Source: Haloarchaeobius iranensis
GTDB lineage: Archaea; Halobacteriota; Halobacteria; Halobacteriales; Natrialbaceae
Direction of reading: 5' to 3'
NCBI RefSeq assembly: GCF_900103505.1
Contig: NZ_FNIA01000027.1
Location: 1 to 38,763, forward strand
Length of the DNA stretch: 38,763 bases
The translations under genes and the position numbers were made by a program. Below, piece by piece: positions 15,620 through 24,281 of this stretch; the first letter of the stretch is position 1; each line of letters starts with the position of its first letter. The notes beneath the pieces were generated by a model. That model was not told where the DNA came from and did not search any database. It worked only from the letters and a program-made list of their open reading frames with translations.

Positions 15620-16696
15620 CTATTCGAACCTGAACGTCCCGTCGCGCTGGACGACCTCGCCGTCGACCTCGATGAAGCTGTCCTCGCTCATGTCGACGAG
15701 CAGGTCGACGTGGAGCGAGCTCTCGTTGCCGGACATGCCCTCGGGTACGACCTCGTCGAGACAGCGCCCGAGGGCGAGGTGAACGGTGTCGCCCATCTTC
15801 TCGTCGAACAGCATGTGGTTCGTGAGCCGGTCGATGTCGCGGTTCATCCCGATGCCGAGCTCGCCCAGCCGGTCTGAGCCGTCGTCCCGGTCCAGGATCG
15901 ACCCCAGCGCCTCCTCGCCCGAGTCGGCCTCGAACTCGATGACCGCGCCGTCCTCGAACCGGAGCCAGACGTTCTCGAGCTCCTCGCCGCGGGTGACGAC
16001 GGGGAGGTCGAACAGCACCTCCCCCTCGACGCTGTCGGGGACCGGAACGGTGTACGCCTCGCCGCCGGGCAGGTTCCGCTTCGCGTGGTCGTTCCCGGCG
16101 TCCATCCCCGCGACACTCATGCGGATGTCGGTGCGGTCACCGCTGACGATGCGAACCTCGTCGGCCGGCTCCAAAATCTCCACCATCTGCTGCTGGAACT
16201 CCCGCTGTGCCTCCCAGTCCTTGTCGATGGCGTCGTAGACGAATGCCTCGTAGGCGTCGGTGCTCATCTCGGCCTCCTGGGCGTTGCCCGGCAACGGGTG
16301 CATCGTCCCGACCCACGGCATGTCGAGGTGTTCCTCCATGAGTGGCTGATTCACTTCGCCCAGCGCGTTCGACACCTCTTCGGGCACGTCGACCGTCTCG
16401 CGGGTGTTCTCCATCCCCCAGGCCATGACGAGCTTGTCCGCCGCTTCGAGGGCCGCCAGCTTGTGCTCCTTCAGCGCCGCCGCCTCGGGGTCGAACTCGC
16501 GGAGGTACGCCCTGGACGCGCGGGGACTCGCGCCGATGCGCATCGGAATCGCGTCACGCGCCCCCAGCTCCTCGTACAGCGCGACGACGAACTCCTCGAC
16601 GGCCGGCTTCGCGTCGACGAGCACCCGGTCGCCGGGCTGGACATCGAGACAGTGGTCGACGACGATGCGGGCGTGCTCCCTGATTCGGGGGTCCAT
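15620..16696 (-). CDS. M29-family metallo-aminopeptidase, copy 2
   Basis: A 358-residue paralogue starting MDPRIREHARIVVDH. The ligand-bearing motifs are all kept: GGEAYTVP, LGELGIG, GDTVHLALG and LHVDLLVD. Differences from copies 1 and 3 include PWVGTMHPLPGNAQEAE in place of RWVGTQYPAPG and a basic DAKPAVEEF near residue 30, suggesting altered substrate preference. A TTTTGTG box at 16719-16725 is centred about 27 bases upstream, so the start is 16696, not 16723. It has its own promoter, so the three copies are not simply one operon. The 203-base gap before copy 1 contains a GC-rich hairpin GCGGGGG-AG-CCCCCGC (15489-15504) and nothing coding that I can support. Confidence 0.92.
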   Translation of the reverse strand: MDPRIREHARIVVDHCLDVQPGDRVLVDAKPAVEEFVVALYEELGARDAIPMRIGASPRASRAYLREFDPEAAALKEHKLAALEAADKLVMAWGMENTRETVDVPEEVSNALGEVNQPLMEEHLDMPWVGTMHPLPGNAQEAEMSTDAYEAFVYDAIDKDWEAQREFQQQMVEILEPADEVRIVSGDRTDIRMSVAGMDAGNDHAKRNLPGGEAYTVPVPDSVEGEVLFDLPVVTRGEELENVWLRFEDGAVIEFEADSGEEALGSILDRDDGSDRLGELGIGMNRDIDRLTNHMLFDEKMGDTVHLALGRCLDEVVPEGMSGNESSLHVDLLVDMSEDSFIEVDGEVVQRDGTFRFE

Positions 16697-16753
16697 GTAC
16701 TGTGACCGTGCCGGGGGCCACAAAACGGCTCGCAGAAATCCGTTTCTGTGCGA

Positions 16754-17716
16754 TTACCGAGGGTCGGCGCCGGACCCCCCGACCATCGCGCCGGCGAGGA
16801 CGACGCAGGCCACCGTGACGAAGCCAAAGGTCCGGATGACGGCGTGGAGCAGCTGGGCCGGCTGGACGAGGAACCGGAGCTCGGGCCACGTCACCAGCAC
16901 CGGGCCGAGGAACAGGAGGACGAACCCGGCCACGGCGGTCGGGACCACGATGCCGAACACGGTCGGCCACTCGCTCGCCGGATGCCCCTCCTGTCCCCAG
17001 ACGTAGCCGAGGCCGAACGGAAGAATCCAGCTGGCGTAGAAGTTCAGTGGGAGCGCCGTCAGGGTCAGGAGCCTCAACAGCGCGCGGTCCATTTGCATCC
17101 CAAACACGGAGGCGAGGCCGAATCCGTAGCTGTGTCCCCGGGCCAGACCGGCCAACAGCCCGGCGACACCGAGCGCGATGGCCCACCGGAGCGGGATGGT
17201 GGAACCCGAACCCGGATATCGACCGGTCCGTTCAGAGACACGCTCCTGCATACGTGACTGGAAGTAGGCGACCGACGCACCACCCAGGAAGACGAACGGT
17301 GTTGCCAGTATCGGGAGCAACTCGACGAGGGCGAACCCGACCATCCCGAGCGGCCACCCGTAGGCCGCCTGCTCGGGGAACAGGAACCGGGGGAGCACGG
17401 CCACCCCGAACCCGAGGAGGTACGAGGCCGTGACGGTCCCCAGGGCGGGCAGGTACTCGGACTCCACCGACACGTCCGTGGCCCACAGGTAGCCGACGGC
17501 CAGCAGCAGGAACGGGTTCAGCACCGCCAGCAGGAGCCGCAGGTAGCGGGCCGAGAACGCCTCGGTGAGGACCGCCGGATACGTGCTGAACGCGACTGCT
17601 GCACCCTGTACCGCGCCGACCAGCAACCCGACCACACCGAGCACGGGGAGCCAACGTCGTGGATTCCCGTCCGTCCGTGCTCGGACATCCGAAACGTGTG
17701 CGTTCGTATCAGTCAT
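16754..17716 (-). CDS. Polytopic membrane protein with internal duplication
   Basis: A 320-residue integral membrane protein with about eight hydrophobic helices. The two halves resemble each other. RRWLPVLGVVGLLVGAVQG (20-38) matches LRWAIALGVAGLLAGLARG (about 175-193), and RYLRLLLAVLNPFLLLAVGY matches RALLRLLTLTALPLNFYAS plus FGLGYVWG; each half ends with a two-helix unit. This points to an ancient duplication of a four-helix unit. The loop between halves (QSRMQERVSERTGRYPG) is probably cytoplasmic by its positive charge. I recognise no family or catalytic residue. It sits between two M29 aminopeptidase genes on the same strand, 57 bases from copy 2. Transport of peptides or amino acids would fit the setting but is speculation. 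Confidence 0.75.
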   Translation of the reverse strand: MTDTNAHVSDVRARTDGNPRRWLPVLGVVGLLVGAVQGAAVAFSTYPAVLTEAFSARYLRLLLAVLNPFLLLAVGYLWATDVSVESEYLPALGTVTASYLLGFGVAVLPRFLFPEQAAYGWPLGMVGFALVELLPILATPFVFLGGASVAYFQSRMQERVSERTGRYPGSGSTIPLRWAIALGVAGLLAGLARGHSYGFGLASVFGMQMDRALLRLLTLTALPLNFYASWILPFGLGYVWGQEGHPASEWPTVFGIVVPTAVAGFVLLFLGPVLVTWPELRFLVQPAQLLHAVIRTFGFVTVACVVLAGAMVGGSGADPR

Positions 17717-17867
17717 CGGTAATCAGTTCCGTAGTACGGGACACGACTTGCTGTCCGCAGATAAACCTTGCCGGCGGGGGCGGGTCGAGGGCCGAACTGT
17801 CGGTGCACTCGATGTCTCGTCGGGCTGGTAGTCCCGACGTCGGTCGCTGCGCTCGCCGCTCGCGTTC

Positions 17868-17905
17868 CGGAGATTCTCGCTCGCTGGCGCTCGCTCCGAA
17901 TCTCC
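17868..17905 (-). terminator. Inverted repeat directly after M29 copy 3
   Basis: GGAGATTC (17869-17876) and GAATCTCC (17898-17905) are perfect complements 21 bases apart. The intervening bases are themselves partly self-complementary. The repeat touches the stop codon of copy 3 and could end its transcript. No T-tract follows on the minus strand. Confidence 0.4.
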
Positions 17906-18997
17906 CTATCCCTCGAACCCGTCCTCGAACCGGAACGTCCCGTCGCGCTGGACGACCTCGCCGTCGACCTCGATGAAGCTATCCTCGCTCATGTCGACGA
18001 TCATGTCCATGTGCATCGCGCTCTCGTTCATCGGCCGGCCGTCGGGGACGGTGTGCTCGATGGCCTGCCCGATGGCGAGATGGATGGTGTCGCCCATCTT
18101 CTCGTCGAACAGTATGTTGTAGGTGAACCGGTCGATGTCGCGGTTCATGCCGATACCGAGCTCGCCGAGGCGGCGCGCCCCCTCGTCGGTGTCGAGGACG
18201 GCCCCGAGTACGTCCTCGTTCTTCGCTGCGGAATGCTCGACGACCGCACCGTCCTCGAAGCGGAGCCAGGCGTCCACTATCTCGCGGCCCTGTGCCATGA
18301 GCGGCTTGTCGAACAGCACCTCGCCTTCGACCGAATCGGGGACGGGTGCGGTGTACACCTCGCCGCCGGGGAGGTTGAGTTCGGCGTAGTCGTTCGCCGT
18401 GACCATGCCCTCGACGCTCATCCGGATGTCGGTGGTGTCGCCGGAGACGATGTGAACCTCGTCGGCGGGGTCCAGGATTTCGACCATGTTCGCCTGGAAC
18501 TCGCGCTGTTCGTCCCAGTCCTTGTTGACGGCATTGTAGACGAACTCCTCGTAGGCGGCGGTGCTCATCTCGGCGTCCTGGGCGTTCCCCGGTGCGGGGT
18601 ACTGCGTCCCGACCCAGCGCTTGCCCATGCGTTCCTCCTGGACCGGCTTCCAGGCCTGGGCCAGCGCGCTCCGTGTCTCGGGCGGGACGTCGCCCGTCTC
18701 GCTCGTGTTCGTGTCGCCGCGGACGATGATGACGACGTCCGTCTCCTCCATCTCGGCGAGCTTGTGCTCGGGAAGCGTGAACTCGTCGGGGTCGGACGCG
18801 CGCATGAACGCCCGGCTCGCCCGCGAACTGTTGAAGCTGTAGGAGGGGTTCGCGCCGACCTCCCCAAGCTTCTCGGCGATGGCGACCACCAGGTCCTCCG
18901 CGACCGGCGGTGCGCTGACGATGACGTTGTCACCTTCCTCGACCGCTGTGGAGTGCTCGACGATAATCTCCGCGTGTTCTCGGACTCGTGGGTCCAT
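17906..18997 (-). CDS. M29-family metallo-aminopeptidase, copy 3
   Basis: A 363-residue paralogue starting MDPRVREHAEIIVEH. It retains GGEVYTAP, LGELGIG, GDTIHLAIG and MHMDMIVD, so all five expected metal ligands are present. A GTTAAC box at 19022-19027 is centred 27 bases upstream of the ATG at 18997. The much longer open frame to 19312 overlaps the regulator gene at 19054 and has an Arg/Pro-rich extension, so it is rejected. It is separated from copy 2 by the membrane protein gene. Three active-site-complete copies within 4.7 kb suggest dosage or specialised peptide trimming in an organism that uses peptides or amino acids. Confidence 0.92.
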   Translation of the reverse strand: MDPRVREHAEIIVEHSTAVEEGDNVIVSAPPVAEDLVVAIAEKLGEVGANPSYSFNSSRASRAFMRASDPDEFTLPEHKLAEMEETDVVIIVRGDTNTSETGDVPPETRSALAQAWKPVQEERMGKRWVGTQYPAPGNAQDAEMSTAAYEEFVYNAVNKDWDEQREFQANMVEILDPADEVHIVSGDTTDIRMSVEGMVTANDYAELNLPGGEVYTAPVPDSVEGEVLFDKPLMAQGREIVDAWLRFEDGAVVEHSAAKNEDVLGAVLDTDEGARRLGELGIGMNRDIDRFTYNILFDEKMGDTIHLAIGQAIEHTVPDGRPMNESAMHMDMIVDMSEDSFIEVDGEVVQRDGTFRFEDGFEG

Positions 18998-19053
18998 GTG
19001 CGACTGGACTCGCGGTCGCAAGTTAACGGTTTCCAGAAGAATCGTTCGGTCGC

Positions 19054-19965
19054 TCAGCTGGTGGTTCGCTCGGTGTCGAGGATGACACCCCGCTCGTCGA
19101 GGGTCAGGTCGAGGACCTCGTCGTCGGCCTCGACGCGGACCCGGTACCGTGGCGGGTCCGCACTCGTGCGTGTCGTCTCGCCGTCGGTGAGTAACGGGAG
19201 CGTCCACGGGAGGCGGTCGACCACGTCGATACCGTGGTCGTGGCAGAAGCCGACGAACGCGGGGTGGCGGAGGACGGCTGCACCGGCCGAGGAGCTGGTG
19301 AACGCGCCGCACCGACGGCAGGTGGTGGTGAAGGCGTAGTCGATGGACAGCTCCGTCTCCGTCGGGACGATCTCGCGGTCCAGCCGCCCCGAGCAGTCGG
19401 TACAGACGCCGCCGGTGACCAGCTCGATCATCGTGTACGTCTGGCGGGCAGCGAGCGAGAGGATGTCGTCCATGGAACGGTCGGCGGCTGCGCTCGGGGC
19501 AACCGAGGTCCGCATCACGGTGTGGTCGTTCTCGCAGCCGACTGCGACCTCGCCCGCGTCGAACGAGGCCCGGAGGCCCTCGTCACAGAACGGGCAGGTA
19601 TCGTCGAGCGGCTCCGACTCGGGGTCGACGTCGGTGTCGTACGTCCCGGCGAGGATCGCGCCCACGACCTCGCGGCCCGCGTAGCTGAGGACGTACCCCT
19701 CGTCGGTCTCCTCGACGAACCGGCCCCGGAGCTTCCCGAGGTGGTAGTTGAATCGCCCGGAGTCGTCGATGCCCGTCCGCTCGCGCAGCTCGGAGAACGT
19801 CAGCGCGCGCTCCTCCGGGTCACCCCGTCGCGCCTCGACCAGCGCCTCGAGGATGGCGACGCGCGTCTCGTCGCCGAGAGTGGCGAAGGCGTCCGAGACG
19901 GCCGCTGCGTCCTCGACTGGCTCGGTTGCGCCCTCGCGGTCCCCGGCCGTCGACTCGTCGGTCAT
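19054..19965 (-). CDS. ArsR-type winged-helix regulator with zinc-ribbon C-terminus
   Basis: A 303-residue protein (start MTDESTAGDREG; an upstream ATG at 19989 would add 8 residues). Residues 30-110 form a winged helix: AFATLGDETRVAILEALV, then LTFSELRERTGID, then a RFNYHLGKLRG recognition helix and wing. The rest carries cysteine pairs typical of zinc ribbons (CPFC...CENDH near 130-155, then CTDC and CRRC further on) and ends in a beta-rich region with FCHDHGIDVVDRLPW. Haloarchaea have many such HTH-plus-ribbon regulators (DUF7351-like; recollection). The ligand is unknown. It is adjacent to but not overlapping M29 copy 3, so it might regulate the peptidase cluster (inference from position only). 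Confidence 0.8.
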   Translation of the reverse strand: MTDESTAGDREGATEPVEDAAAVSDAFATLGDETRVAILEALVEARRGDPEERALTFSELRERTGIDDSGRFNYHLGKLRGRFVEETDEGYVLSYAGREVVGAILAGTYDTDVDPESEPLDDTCPFCDEGLRASFDAGEVAVGCENDHTVMRTSVAPSAAADRSMDDILSLAARQTYTMIELVTGGVCTDCSGRLDREIVPTETELSIDYAFTTTCRRCGAFTSSSAGAAVLRHPAFVGFCHDHGIDVVDRLPWTLPLLTDGETTRTSADPPRYRVRVEADDEVLDLTLDERGVILDTERTTS

Positions 19966-20014
19966 GGCCGAGTGCTGGGCGGCCGGCACGAAGAACCCCT
20001 AGCCGCTAACGCGG

Positions 20015-20818
20015 TCACGTTCCGGGCCCGACGCGACCCGTCGTGACGTAGAACGGCACCGTCTCGGTCCGTCGGTAGTCGCCGTCGGCGGCCTGCGCGG
20101 CTGCCTCGCGACCCATCTCGCGCCAGGACTCGCGCAGGTCGTCGTACTCTGCAGCCGAGAGCGTCGTCCGCAGACTGGCCTCGTCGCTGGCCAGGCCCGC
20201 GCCGCTGGCCTTCCGCGCGACGGCCTGCAGGTCCGCCTCGTCGTACGGCGGTGCGAGCGTCCGGGTGTGCTCGTAGCGCCGGGTCTCGACGTCGACCAGC
20301 CCGGCGGCTTCGAGGAGTCCGGCCGCGTCGCTCCCGAGCGCCGGGTCCACGTCGCTGCCGGCGATGTAGGCCGCCCGTGCCGCCCGCGCCAGCCCGGGCT
20401 CGGTGTCGACCGTCGACTCCACCGTGACGGCGGCGTTGTCCGGCTCGACCACCGCCACCCGCCGCCCGGCGACCCTGGCGAACTCACGCACCGCGACGAC
20501 GGGGTCGGGGAGGTTCACCAGCAGCGCCTGGCAGGTCACGAGGTCGACCGCGCCGTCGCTGAACGGGAGCCGGGTCGCGTCGCCCGCCACGACGGGGACG
20601 TGCTCCCGGGCCACCGCGAGCAACGCCGGGTCCGCGTCACAGCCCACCACCTGCCCGCCGGTCTCCTCGGCGAGCACCCGCGAGAACTCGCCCGTGCCAC
20701 AGCCCACGTCGAGCACGCTGTCGGCGCGCCCGAGTTCGAGCGGTTCGAGCGCCGCCCGCGAGTCGGCCCACATCCCGCTTCGGGTGTGTTCGAGGTACTC
20801 CGCGTCGAATCGTCGCAC
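20015..20818 (-). CDS. SAM-dependent class I methyltransferase
   Basis: A 267-residue protein with the Methyltransf_11/25 fold. Motif I is VLDVGCGTGEFSRVL (35-49), the acidic residue ending strand 2 is in VGCDADP (58-64), and motif II/III is VVAGDATRLPFSDGAVDLV (75-93), followed by a post-motif strand RRVAVVEPDN. The C-terminal region has EHTRTLAPPYDEADL and a closing YVTTGR strand. Small-molecule methylation is most likely; the substrate is unknown. A CTTTTGA box centred 27 bases upstream of 20818 supports a leaderless start. The gene ends 49 bases before the regulator start on the same strand, so they may be transcribed in tandem. Confidence 0.88.
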   Translation of the reverse strand: MRRFDAEYLEHTRSGMWADSRAALEPLELGRADSVLDVGCGTGEFSRVLAEETGGQVVGCDADPALLAVAREHVPVVAGDATRLPFSDGAVDLVTCQALLVNLPDPVVAVREFARVAGRRVAVVEPDNAAVTVESTVDTEPGLARAARAAYIAGSDVDPALGSDAAGLLEAAGLVDVETRRYEHTRTLAPPYDEADLQAVARKASGAGLASDEASLRTTLSAAEYDDLRESWREMGREAAAQAADGDYRRTETVPFYVTTGRVGPGT

Positions 20819-20860
20819 GGACGGGCTTGGAGGTGGGGTCTCAAAAGGGATTGGAACCGT

Positions 20861-21697
20861 TCAGACGTCCGCGCGCAGCTCCCGGACCTTGTCGACGTTC
20901 CAGGCGAAGCTGCGCCCGTCCTCGGTCGGGGTCTCGAGCACGAGCGGCACGTCACGGACCAGCTCGTGGTTGACGAACGCGCGCATGCCGTCGTCGCCGA
21001 TGTAGCCGTCGCCGATGTGGGCGTGCTCGTCCTTGTTCGTTCCGCAGTCGTGCTTGGAGTCGTTGAGGTGCACGCAGGCGAGCTTCTCGGCGCCGACCAC
21101 GTCGTCGAACTCGGCCATGGTCTCCGCGACGGCCTCGGGCGAGGAGAGGTCGTAGCCAGCGGCGAACATGTGGGCGGTGTCGAGGCAGACCTCGAGGTCG
21201 TGGGCGGACTGGTCGAGGACGCTCGCGAGGTGTTCGAACTGGCCGCCGAGCTTGGTGCCCGAGCCGGCGTCGGACTCGACGAGCACGGTCACGTCGTCGG
21301 GGACCTCCAGCTCGTCGAGCGCGCTCGCGGCGTTCTCGATGCCGCCCTCGACGCCGGCCCCGGTGTGCGCGCCGAGGTGGACGTTGACGTAGTCGATGTC
21401 GAGCGCGTCGGCGGCGTCGACCTCCTGCTGCATGGAGTCGACCGACTTCTCGCGGAGGCCGTCCTTCGGGGTACAGAGGTTGACGAGGTACGAGGCGTGG
21501 ATGACCCACGGTCCCTCGAGCGACTCCGCGGTACCGTCGCGGAACGCCGCGGCCTCCTCGTCCTCGATGGTGCCGTGGTCCCAGACCTGCGGGGAGTGCG
21601 TGAAGATCTGTCCGCAGTTGCCGCCGATTTCGAGCTGGTTCTCGACGGCGTTGTCGACACCGCCCGCGATGGAGACGTGTGCGCCTACCTTGACCAT
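20861..21697 (-). CDS. nfo: Endonuclease IV (AP endonuclease)
   Basis: A 278-residue TIM-barrel enzyme beginning [20 protein letters not shown]. Metal-site motifs appear in order: [10 protein letters not shown] (about 107-116), [21 protein letters not shown] (about 175-188), [21 protein letters not shown] (about 210-230) and a final VLETPTE. These supply the His, Glu and Asp ligands of the trinuclear zinc site. It cleaves the phosphodiester 5' to abasic sites in base excision repair. A CTTTGACC box 26 bases upstream fixes the start at 21697; the longer frame to 21916 is rejected. The normal family length is about 280. It stands alone, with same-strand neighbours at 43 and 61 bases. Confidence 0.95.
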   Translation of the reverse strand: MVKVGAHVSIAGGVDNAVENQLEIGGNCGQIFTHSPQVWDHGTIEDEEAAAFRDGTAESLEGPWVIHASYLVNLCTPKDGLREKSVDSMQQEVDAADALDIDYVNVHLGAHTGAGVEGGIENAASALDELEVPDDVTVLVESDAGSGTKLGGQFEHLASVLDQSAHDLEVCLDTAHMFAAGYDLSSPEAVAETMAEFDDVVGAEKLACVHLNDSKHDCGTNKDEHAHIGDGYIGDDGMRAFVNHELVRDVPLVLETPTEDGRSFAWNVDKVRELRADV

Positions 21698-21758
21698 ACC
21701 GACGGGTGGGGGCAGCGGGTCAAAGTGGCTTCGGAAGCGGCCGACGGCCCAACGCGGG

Positions 21759-22574
21759 CTACCGCGAGTCCTCCCGGTCGCGCACCCACGAGTCGGCGGC
21801 GTACTTCGACTCGACCAGCTCCGCGGCGGCGTCGAGTTCGCTGTCGGTCCACGCGCCCTCCGCCGCGCCAGCCCAGTCCGCCAGCGAGTCCTCCAGTGCG
21901 GTGACGAACGCCTCACGGTCGACGCCGGCCTGCTGGCGGATGCCGGTGACGCGCTCGCGGAACCGGTCCGGGGTCACGTCGTGGTCGGCGAACACGCCGA
22001 GGTGGCGGTCGGTCGCGAGGTCGAAGGAGATGGAGCCGTGCTGGATGACGGCGTCGCGCTGGCGGTACTGAGCGTTCCCCGAGAGCTTGCGCGGTTCGTC
22101 GTCGCCGTCGGCGAGCACGTCGTGCGCGGGGTGGATGCCCCGCAGATAGCAGGCGGGCTGGTGGATGCGAGGGTGCTCCTCGTCCGCGAAGTCCGCGTCG
22201 ACACCCACCGACCGGATGGCGTCAAGCACCGGCTCGCAGAGCAGCTCGTAGCAGTCCATGAGCGAGCCCGGGAGCTCGTCGGCGGGCGCGATGATGCTGT
22301 AGGAGACGTCGGCGTGGCTGTCGTGGTAGATGCCCCCGCCGCCGGTCTGGCGGCGCGTGACGTCGATTCCCTCGCGCTCGCAGAACGCCCAGTCGACGCT
22401 GTCTTCGTCCTGCTGGTAGCCCATCGAGAGACAGCTCGGCTCCCACTGGTAGACGCGGAGGGTTCGGACGCCGTCCGTCGTGGCAGACGCGGCCGCTACC
22501 TCGTCCAGCGCCATGTTCGTCGGGCCGTCGCGTGACTCCTCGCGTATCAGTCGCCACTCCCTGTCCGCAAGCAT
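21759..22574 (-). CDS. Lipoate-protein ligase A family (LplA-like)
   Basis: A 271-residue protein (start [13 protein letters not shown]) of the biotin/lipoyl ligase superfamily. It has a TNMALDE helix near 20, [15 protein letters not shown], then [20 protein letters not shown] (about 75-95), which forms the lipoyl-AMP pocket. [19 protein letters not shown] (about 160-178) contains the essential Lys. The enzyme would attach lipoate or octanoate to E2 subunits or to GcvH. A 2-oxoacid dehydrogenase E1 alpha is encoded at 37086, although not adjacent. Some haloarchaeal proteins of this family need a separate LplB or have other substrates, so the exact acyl donor is open. A CCTTTG box supports the start at 22574 over 22601. 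Confidence 0.82.
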   Translation of the reverse strand: MLADREWRLIREESRDGPTNMALDEVAAASATTDGVRTLRVYQWEPSCLSMGYQQDEDSVDWAFCEREGIDVTRRQTGGGGIYHDSHADVSYSIIAPADELPGSLMDCYELLCEPVLDAIRSVGVDADFADEEHPRIHQPACYLRGIHPAHDVLADGDDEPRKLSGNAQYRQRDAVIQHGSISFDLATDRHLGVFADHDVTPDRFRERVTGIRQQAGVDREAFVTALEDSLADWAGAAEGAWTDSELDAAAELVESKYAADSWVRDREDSR

Positions 22575-22634
22575 ACCAGCGGGTTCGCGGGGTCCAGACA
22601 AAGGCGTTGTGTGACGCCCCTCCGCACGTCTGGC

Positions 22635-22838
22635 CTAGCCGACGTCGGTGTCGGGGGCCTCGACCGCCTCGTCGAGCCCGTCGTCGCGGGCGGTCCGTTG
22701 GACGTACGACTCGATCTCCGCGTCGACCGCGCGCTCGCTCTCGGCCGCACTCTCGTCCTGCTCGTCGACGAGCTCCGTCTCGCCGGTTACTTTCTCGAAC
22801 AGTGCGCCGTAATCCGAACCTGATTGTGTCTTGGACAT
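22635..22838 (-). CDS. Small acidic hypothetical protein
   Basis: A 67-residue protein starting MSKTQSGSDYGALFEKVTGE, followed by an acidic helix-forming region rich in Glu/Asp/Ala (DEQDESAAESERAVDAEIES) and YVQRTARDDGLDEAV. Predicted to be soluble and largely helical or disordered, without cysteines or membrane segments. In-frame starts further upstream (22916) add a TTATKPDRVSVQ segment; I favour 22838 because the upstream part reads less like haloarchaeal coding sequence. It lies divergent from rio2 with about 260 bases between the starts. Family not recognised. Confidence 0.55.
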   Translation of the reverse strand: MSKTQSGSDYGALFEKVTGETELVDEQDESAAESERAVDAEIESYVQRTARDDGLDEAVEAPDTDVG

Positions 22839-23097
22839 CGGTTGTTCCTCCGCACTTGCTGGTACGTGTGAAGCGGCTTGTACACTGACCCTATCTGGTT
22901 TGGTGGCTGTTGTCATGGTCCCGCGCCGACGGTTCGCGACCGCGGCTCGGTCACTGGAGCGTCGACGCACCGAGCGACGTGTGCCGTCCGCGGCCTGTTC
23001 CCGGCGCCTGGCAGATTTCATATCGCAATATACGATTTACGGCGGCGGGGCGCGGGGACACATCGGGCTTTTACCTCCCGGCCGGTTACGGGTCGCC

Positions 23098-24006
23098 ATG
23101 GTACAGAACGTCGCCCCGCTCGTCGCCGAGCTGGAGCCGGAGGACTTCCACCTGCTCTCGGGTGTCGAGCAGGGGATGCGCTTCTCCGAGTGGGTCCAGC
23201 GCTCGAAGATCCCGAAGTTCTCGCGACTCACCGTCGAGGAGGTCGACTACCGGCTCGACCGCTGTCTCGACCGGGGGCTGCTGGAACGCAAGACCATCCA
23301 GTACGAGGGGTACAAGCTGCAGTTCGAGGGCTACGACGCGCTCGCGCTGCACACCTTCGCGGAGCGCGACACCGTCACCGGCTTCGGCTCCTCCCTCGGG
23401 GTCGGCAAGGAGTCCGACGTGTACGAGGTACAGTCCTACCGCCCGATGGCGCTGAAGTACCACCGGGAGGGCTTCACGAACTTCCGCGAAGTGATGAAAG
23501 AGCGCGACTACACCTCCGACCGAGAGCACGTCTCCTGGCTCTACACCGCGCGAAAGGCCGCCGAGCGCGAGTACGAACGACTGGAGGCGCTCTACCCGGA
23601 CGTCTCCGTCCCCCGGCCCATCGACCACAACCGCCACGCCATCGTGATGGAGAAGATGGAGGGTGTCGAGCTCTCCCGGGCAAAGCTCGACGATGCCCAG
23701 GTCGTCGGCGTGCTGGACCTGGTGCTCGCGGAGGTGACCGAGGCCTACCGGCAGGGGTTCGTCCACGCTGACATGAGTGAGTACAACGTGTTCGTCGACG
23801 AGAGCGGCGTGACGGTGTTCGACTGGCCACAGGCGGTCGAGAGCGACCACGAGAACGCGGCCGAGTTCCTCGCGCGCGACGTCCGGAACATCGTCGGCTA
23901 CTTCGCGCGGAAGTACCCGGCGCAGGTCCCGGATATCGACGAGGAGAGTGTCGTCGCGGTCATCGAGGCCGGCGAGTTCGAGTCGGTGCGCGAGCACAGC
24001 GACTGA
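23098..24006 (+). CDS. rio2: RIO-type serine/threonine kinase Rio2
   Basis: A 302-residue protein. The N-terminal winged helix typical of Rio2 (residues 1-85, LVAELEPEDFHLLSGVEQGM) precedes the RIO kinase domain. The flexible loop GSSLGVGKESDVYEV (about 97-111) replaces the usual P-loop. A Lys follows in MALKYHREG. The catalytic loop is FVHADMSEYNVFV (Asp near 225), and VFDWPQAV holds the metal-binding Asp. Rio2 acts late in maturation of the small ribosomal subunit, as an ATPase more than a protein kinase. A GCTTTTACC box about 28 bases upstream fits a leaderless ATG at 23098; the longer frame from 22831 is rejected. The 222 bases after it (24007-24228) hold an AT-rich patch and no supportable gene. 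Confidence 0.95.
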   Translation: MVQNVAPLVAELEPEDFHLLSGVEQGMRFSEWVQRSKIPKFSRLTVEEVDYRLDRCLDRGLLERKTIQYEGYKLQFEGYDALALHTFAERDTVTGFGSSLGVGKESDVYEVQSYRPMALKYHREGFTNFREVMKERDYTSDREHVSWLYTARKAAEREYERLEALYPDVSVPRPIDHNRHAIVMEKMEGVELSRAKLDDAQVVGVLDLVLAEVTEAYRQGFVHADMSEYNVFVDESGVTVFDWPQAVESDHENAAEFLARDVRNIVGYFARKYPAQVPDIDEESVVAVIEAGEFESVREHSD

Positions 24007-24176
24007 AGCGGCCGTTTCTCCGTGTTCGAGGCACCGGGGGCGGCTGCCGGGCATCGATGTGATAAACTCTATAGTACGATATCAAGTATATCTCCGCGCG
24101 AACAGCCGCCGTCCGAGCCCCGGCCGGTCGGCCCGGGCCCCGACGTGGTTGCTGGCATCACCCGCCGGCACCGCTG

Positions 24177-24193
24177 GTCCCATCATCTGGGAC
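24177..24193. promoter_or_regulatory. Inverted repeat upstream of the first regulator-membrane module
   Basis: GTCCCA-TCATC-TGGGAC is a perfect palindrome with a 5-base spacer. It ends about 10 bases before a TATA-like GCTTTAGG (24203-24210). The same layout, CTCCCA-CGTTC-TGGGAG, precedes the exporter gene at 25096, so TCCCA-N5-TGGGA is a candidate operator of a small regulon. Confidence 0.5.
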
Positions 24194-24281
24194 AACCCGG
24201 CACCGCTTTAGGCCCGCGACGACAAGCCATGGACGACGAAGCACAGCGTAGCGACCACCAGCGGACGACTCTCAACGCCGG

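Noticed and set aside
14322-18997. The three aminopeptidase genes as a single operon
   Set aside because: Each copy has its own TATA-like box about 27 bases upstream of its ATG, and a membrane protein gene and hairpins intervene.
20267-21904. 545-codon plus-strand frame over the methyltransferase and endonuclease IV genes
   Set aside because: It crosses two well-supported genes on the opposite strand and shows no recognisable domain.
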